Positions 27,132 through 28,478 of a stretch of DNA of 28,478 nt are shown here, piece after piece. Below the pieces are notes generated by a model, which was not told where the DNA came from, made no database searches, and worked only from the letters and a program-made list of their open reading frames with translations. Each line of letters opens with the position of its first letter. Position 1 is the stretch's first letter. The position numbers and the translations under genes were made by a program. Source of the DNA: a virus; IMG/VR virus record IMGVR_UViG_3300047316_000193, positions 1 through 28,478 of that record. One strand, given 5' to 3'.

Positions 27132-27761
27132 TTAGCCGACTCCGAGTGCGGCCAGCTTCTTGACGGTGGGACCGCCCCCGCCGCCCACGCTGAAGACGGC
27201 GTTATAGACGCCGCTCGTGGCCGAGACTGAAAACGTCCACGAGGGATTCTGCGCGGTCGCCGCGACTTGCGAGAGGTAGGCCAAGGCGCTGGAGAAATTG
27301 ACCCCGCCAGCGATATCCTGATGGTCCGTGATCGTGTAGCCCGAGTCGATCGAGGGCCCGACCGTCCCGCCGCCAATCCCGCTGAACATGAGATTGGTCG
27401 CGCTCGCCGGGGTGAGCGCGCCGCCTTGGGCGGGCGAAGTGTTGTTGCTGGTGCCCGTCTCCTGGTCGAACGTGACGACGTCGTCAAACGCGGCGATACA
27501 GGCCGAGGGGACCGAGCCGCTCGATTGGAACGTGTGCGTCGCGGAGGTCGTCGGGTTGATGACGTAGAAGAACCGCTCCGCCGACCCGAAGGCGCCCGTC
27601 TGGGCGGTGAGCGGAGTCCAGGTATTGCCGGCGCTGTCGGTGATGACGTCTCCGGATGAGGCGCTCGCAAACGACGCGATGAGGAATTTCGCATTCGTCG
27701 TGCTGATCGCCCCCGAGGGCGTGCTCGCACCGGCGAAGGACGTATGGGAGAGCAGCGCCAT
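27132..27761 (-). CDS. Virion-type beta-rich protein
   Basis: 209 residues, TAATG overlap with the upstream gene's stop. Thr/Ser/Gly-rich with beta pattern: SSGDVITDSAGNTWTPL, then FFYVINPTTSATHTFQSSG and SATSGVYNAVFSVGG. This resembles a family of phage or surface beta-sandwich proteins that often form fibre or decoration domains. No enzyme motif is seen. Confidence 0.6.
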   Translation of the reverse strand: MALLSHTSFAGASTPSGAISTTNAKFLIASFASASSGDVITDSAGNTWTPLTAQTGAFGSAERFFYVINPTTSATHTFQSSGSVPSACIAAFDDVVTFDQETGTSNNTSPAQGGALTPASATNLMFSGIGGGTVGPSIDSGYTITDHQDIAGGVNFSSALAYLSQVAATAQNPSWTFSVSATSGVYNAVFSVGGGGGPTVKKLAALGVG

Positions 27762-28162
27762 TACCCGATCCCCACAAACGCCGGATCGTAGGCCGCCTTC
27801 GCGGTCGCCAGCAGGTTCGCCACGTCCTTGTCATCGGCCGCGAGGAGTCCCGCGGTAATCTTGCGCTGGCCGGATTGGAGTTGCTGATAGGCCTGCAGAA
27901 ACACCTGCTGCGGCGTGGGAACCGGATCGGGCGGCGCGGTCAAGTCAATCGCCTGTCCGATCGGCAGCGTGATCCCCGCTTGCGCTGTCAGACTCGCGGC
28001 CACTGACCGCAACCGAGCGGTAATGATGGCGTCGGTCACGGCGCCGGAGAAGGATTCGCGGAAGGGCGCTTTGACGCTGACCTGATCGGTCACGACGCCC
28101 GTGGCGACCATGGTCATGCTATCGACGCGCGTGAGAGCTTCGAGAACGGCGACGTTGGGCAT
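27761..28162 (-). CDS. Hypothetical virion-region protein
   Basis: 133 residues. VATGVVTDQVSVKAPFRESF, then LRSVAASLTAQAG and a helical C-terminus (QQVFLQAYQQLQSGQRKITA). It starts directly after the preceding stop. Mixed alpha/beta; no family recognised. Its place among virion-type genes suggests a structural role. Confidence 0.5.
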   Translation of the reverse strand: MPNVAVLEALTRVDSMTMVATGVVTDQVSVKAPFRESFSGAVTDAIITARLRSVAASLTAQAGITLPIGQAIDLTAPPDPVPTPQQVFLQAYQQLQSGQRKITAGLLAADDKDVANLLATAKAAYDPAFVGIG

Positions 28163-28478
28163 TTATTTGAACCAGAAGTTGCAATCGACGGCCGTGGATG
28201 GCGCGGTGGCGTTCGTCGCGGCGGTCGTCGCGGCGACACATATCGCGGTGCCGAATTGAATGCCGAGCGTGAGTTCGAGATTCGCCGCCGAAGTCGCCGG
28301 AATCCCAATCGAGAGTTTCGGCACCGTCGTGCCGACTGTGATGGACCCGGTCGCCGTATCAAAAATCTGCACGTAGGCGACCGACGAGTTCGGATTGTAG
28401 ATATACCATCCGCCGAGTGTGCCCTGTCCGGACTTCACCTGCGCGTTCGTGTTACTGAGCCCGTTCTTGAGGAAGTAG
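28163..28478 (-). CDS. Virion-type protein, N-terminus cut by window edge
   Basis: The frame is open to the right edge (YFLKNGLSNTNAQV precedes the first internal GTG at 28438), so the true start lies outside. LGGWYIYNPNSSVAYVQIFD, then TTVPKLSIGIPAT and LTLGIQFGTAICVAATT, match a common small phage structural protein type with a beta-sandwich fold. Its Cys is near the C-terminus (DCNFWFK). Confidence 0.65.
   Translation of the reverse strand, partial: YFLKNGLSNTNAQVKSGQGTLGGWYIYNPNSSVAYVQIFDTATGSITVGTTVPKLSIGIPATSAANLELTLGIQFGTAICVAATTAATNATAPSTAVDCNFWFK

Overview
The window is most likely part of a tailed double-stranded DNA bacteriophage (Caudoviricetes) genome, or a prophage or metagenomic contig of one. 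The evidence is a linked set of terminase, portal, scaffold-like and major capsid genes, a RepA-type replicative ATPase, a RecE-like nuclease, a long run of tiny overlapping early genes, a holin-like gene and several virion-type proteins. GC is high throughout except in the two HNH genes. Ribosome sites are of the GGAGG type and the best promoters fit a bacterial sigma-70 consensus. The host is a bacterium, probably GC-rich and Proteobacteria-like, but nothing seen fixes it further. No integrase, DNA polymerase, RecT, endolysin, tape-measure protein or tRNA was recognised, so the full genome is probably larger than this window.

Left block (1-11578, almost all minus strand, read right to left): a zinc-ribbon protein and a coiled-coil protein; a RepA-like ATPase preceded by a 7-residue leader ORF; a 327-nt gene-free segment packed with TGTCCG/CGGACA repeats (candidate origin or pac site); a putative small terminase; a 206-nt non-coding segment rich in inverted repeats; then RHH regulator, zinc protein, 69-aa protein, lipoprotein, large terminase, portal, two zinc-finger proteins, scaffold-like protein and major capsid. 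A lone plus-strand HNH endonuclease gene abuts the capsid stop codon. The block ends with a virion-type protein cut by the left edge.

Middle block (11639-24458, plus strand): a near-consensus promoter (TTGACA, 17 nt, TAGTAT) starts a very compact early operon of more than 40 small genes joined by ATGA, GTGA or TAATG overlaps. It holds a RecE-like nuclease with a co-occurring small protein family, a PD-(D/E)XK nuclease, DUF551 proteins, small membrane proteins and many CxxC zinc proteins. Between 16.2 and 19.4 kb, gene junctions reuse one sequence (GCGAAGGAGGCCGAC plus CGTGGCTAA or TAATGAG) and coding modules are duplicated. After 20.7 kb come a possible carbohydrate-active TIM-barrel-like protein, a small membrane protein, a 240-nt segment that folds on paper into an elaborate multi-hairpin RNA, a second lipoprotein, more small genes and a second HNH endonuclease.

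Right block (28478-24409, minus strand): virion-type glycine/threonine-rich proteins, small proteins and a holin-like gene, converging on the plus-strand operon near 24.4 kb. The left block runs off the left edge and the right block enters from the right edge on the same strand. The two would form one continuous late unit (packaging, capsid, tail/fibre, lysis) if the genome is circular or circularly permuted. The most noteworthy signals are the candidate structured RNA at 22448-22651, the repeat cluster at 9561-9787, the reused translational-junction cassette, and the inverted repeats built around -10 boxes.
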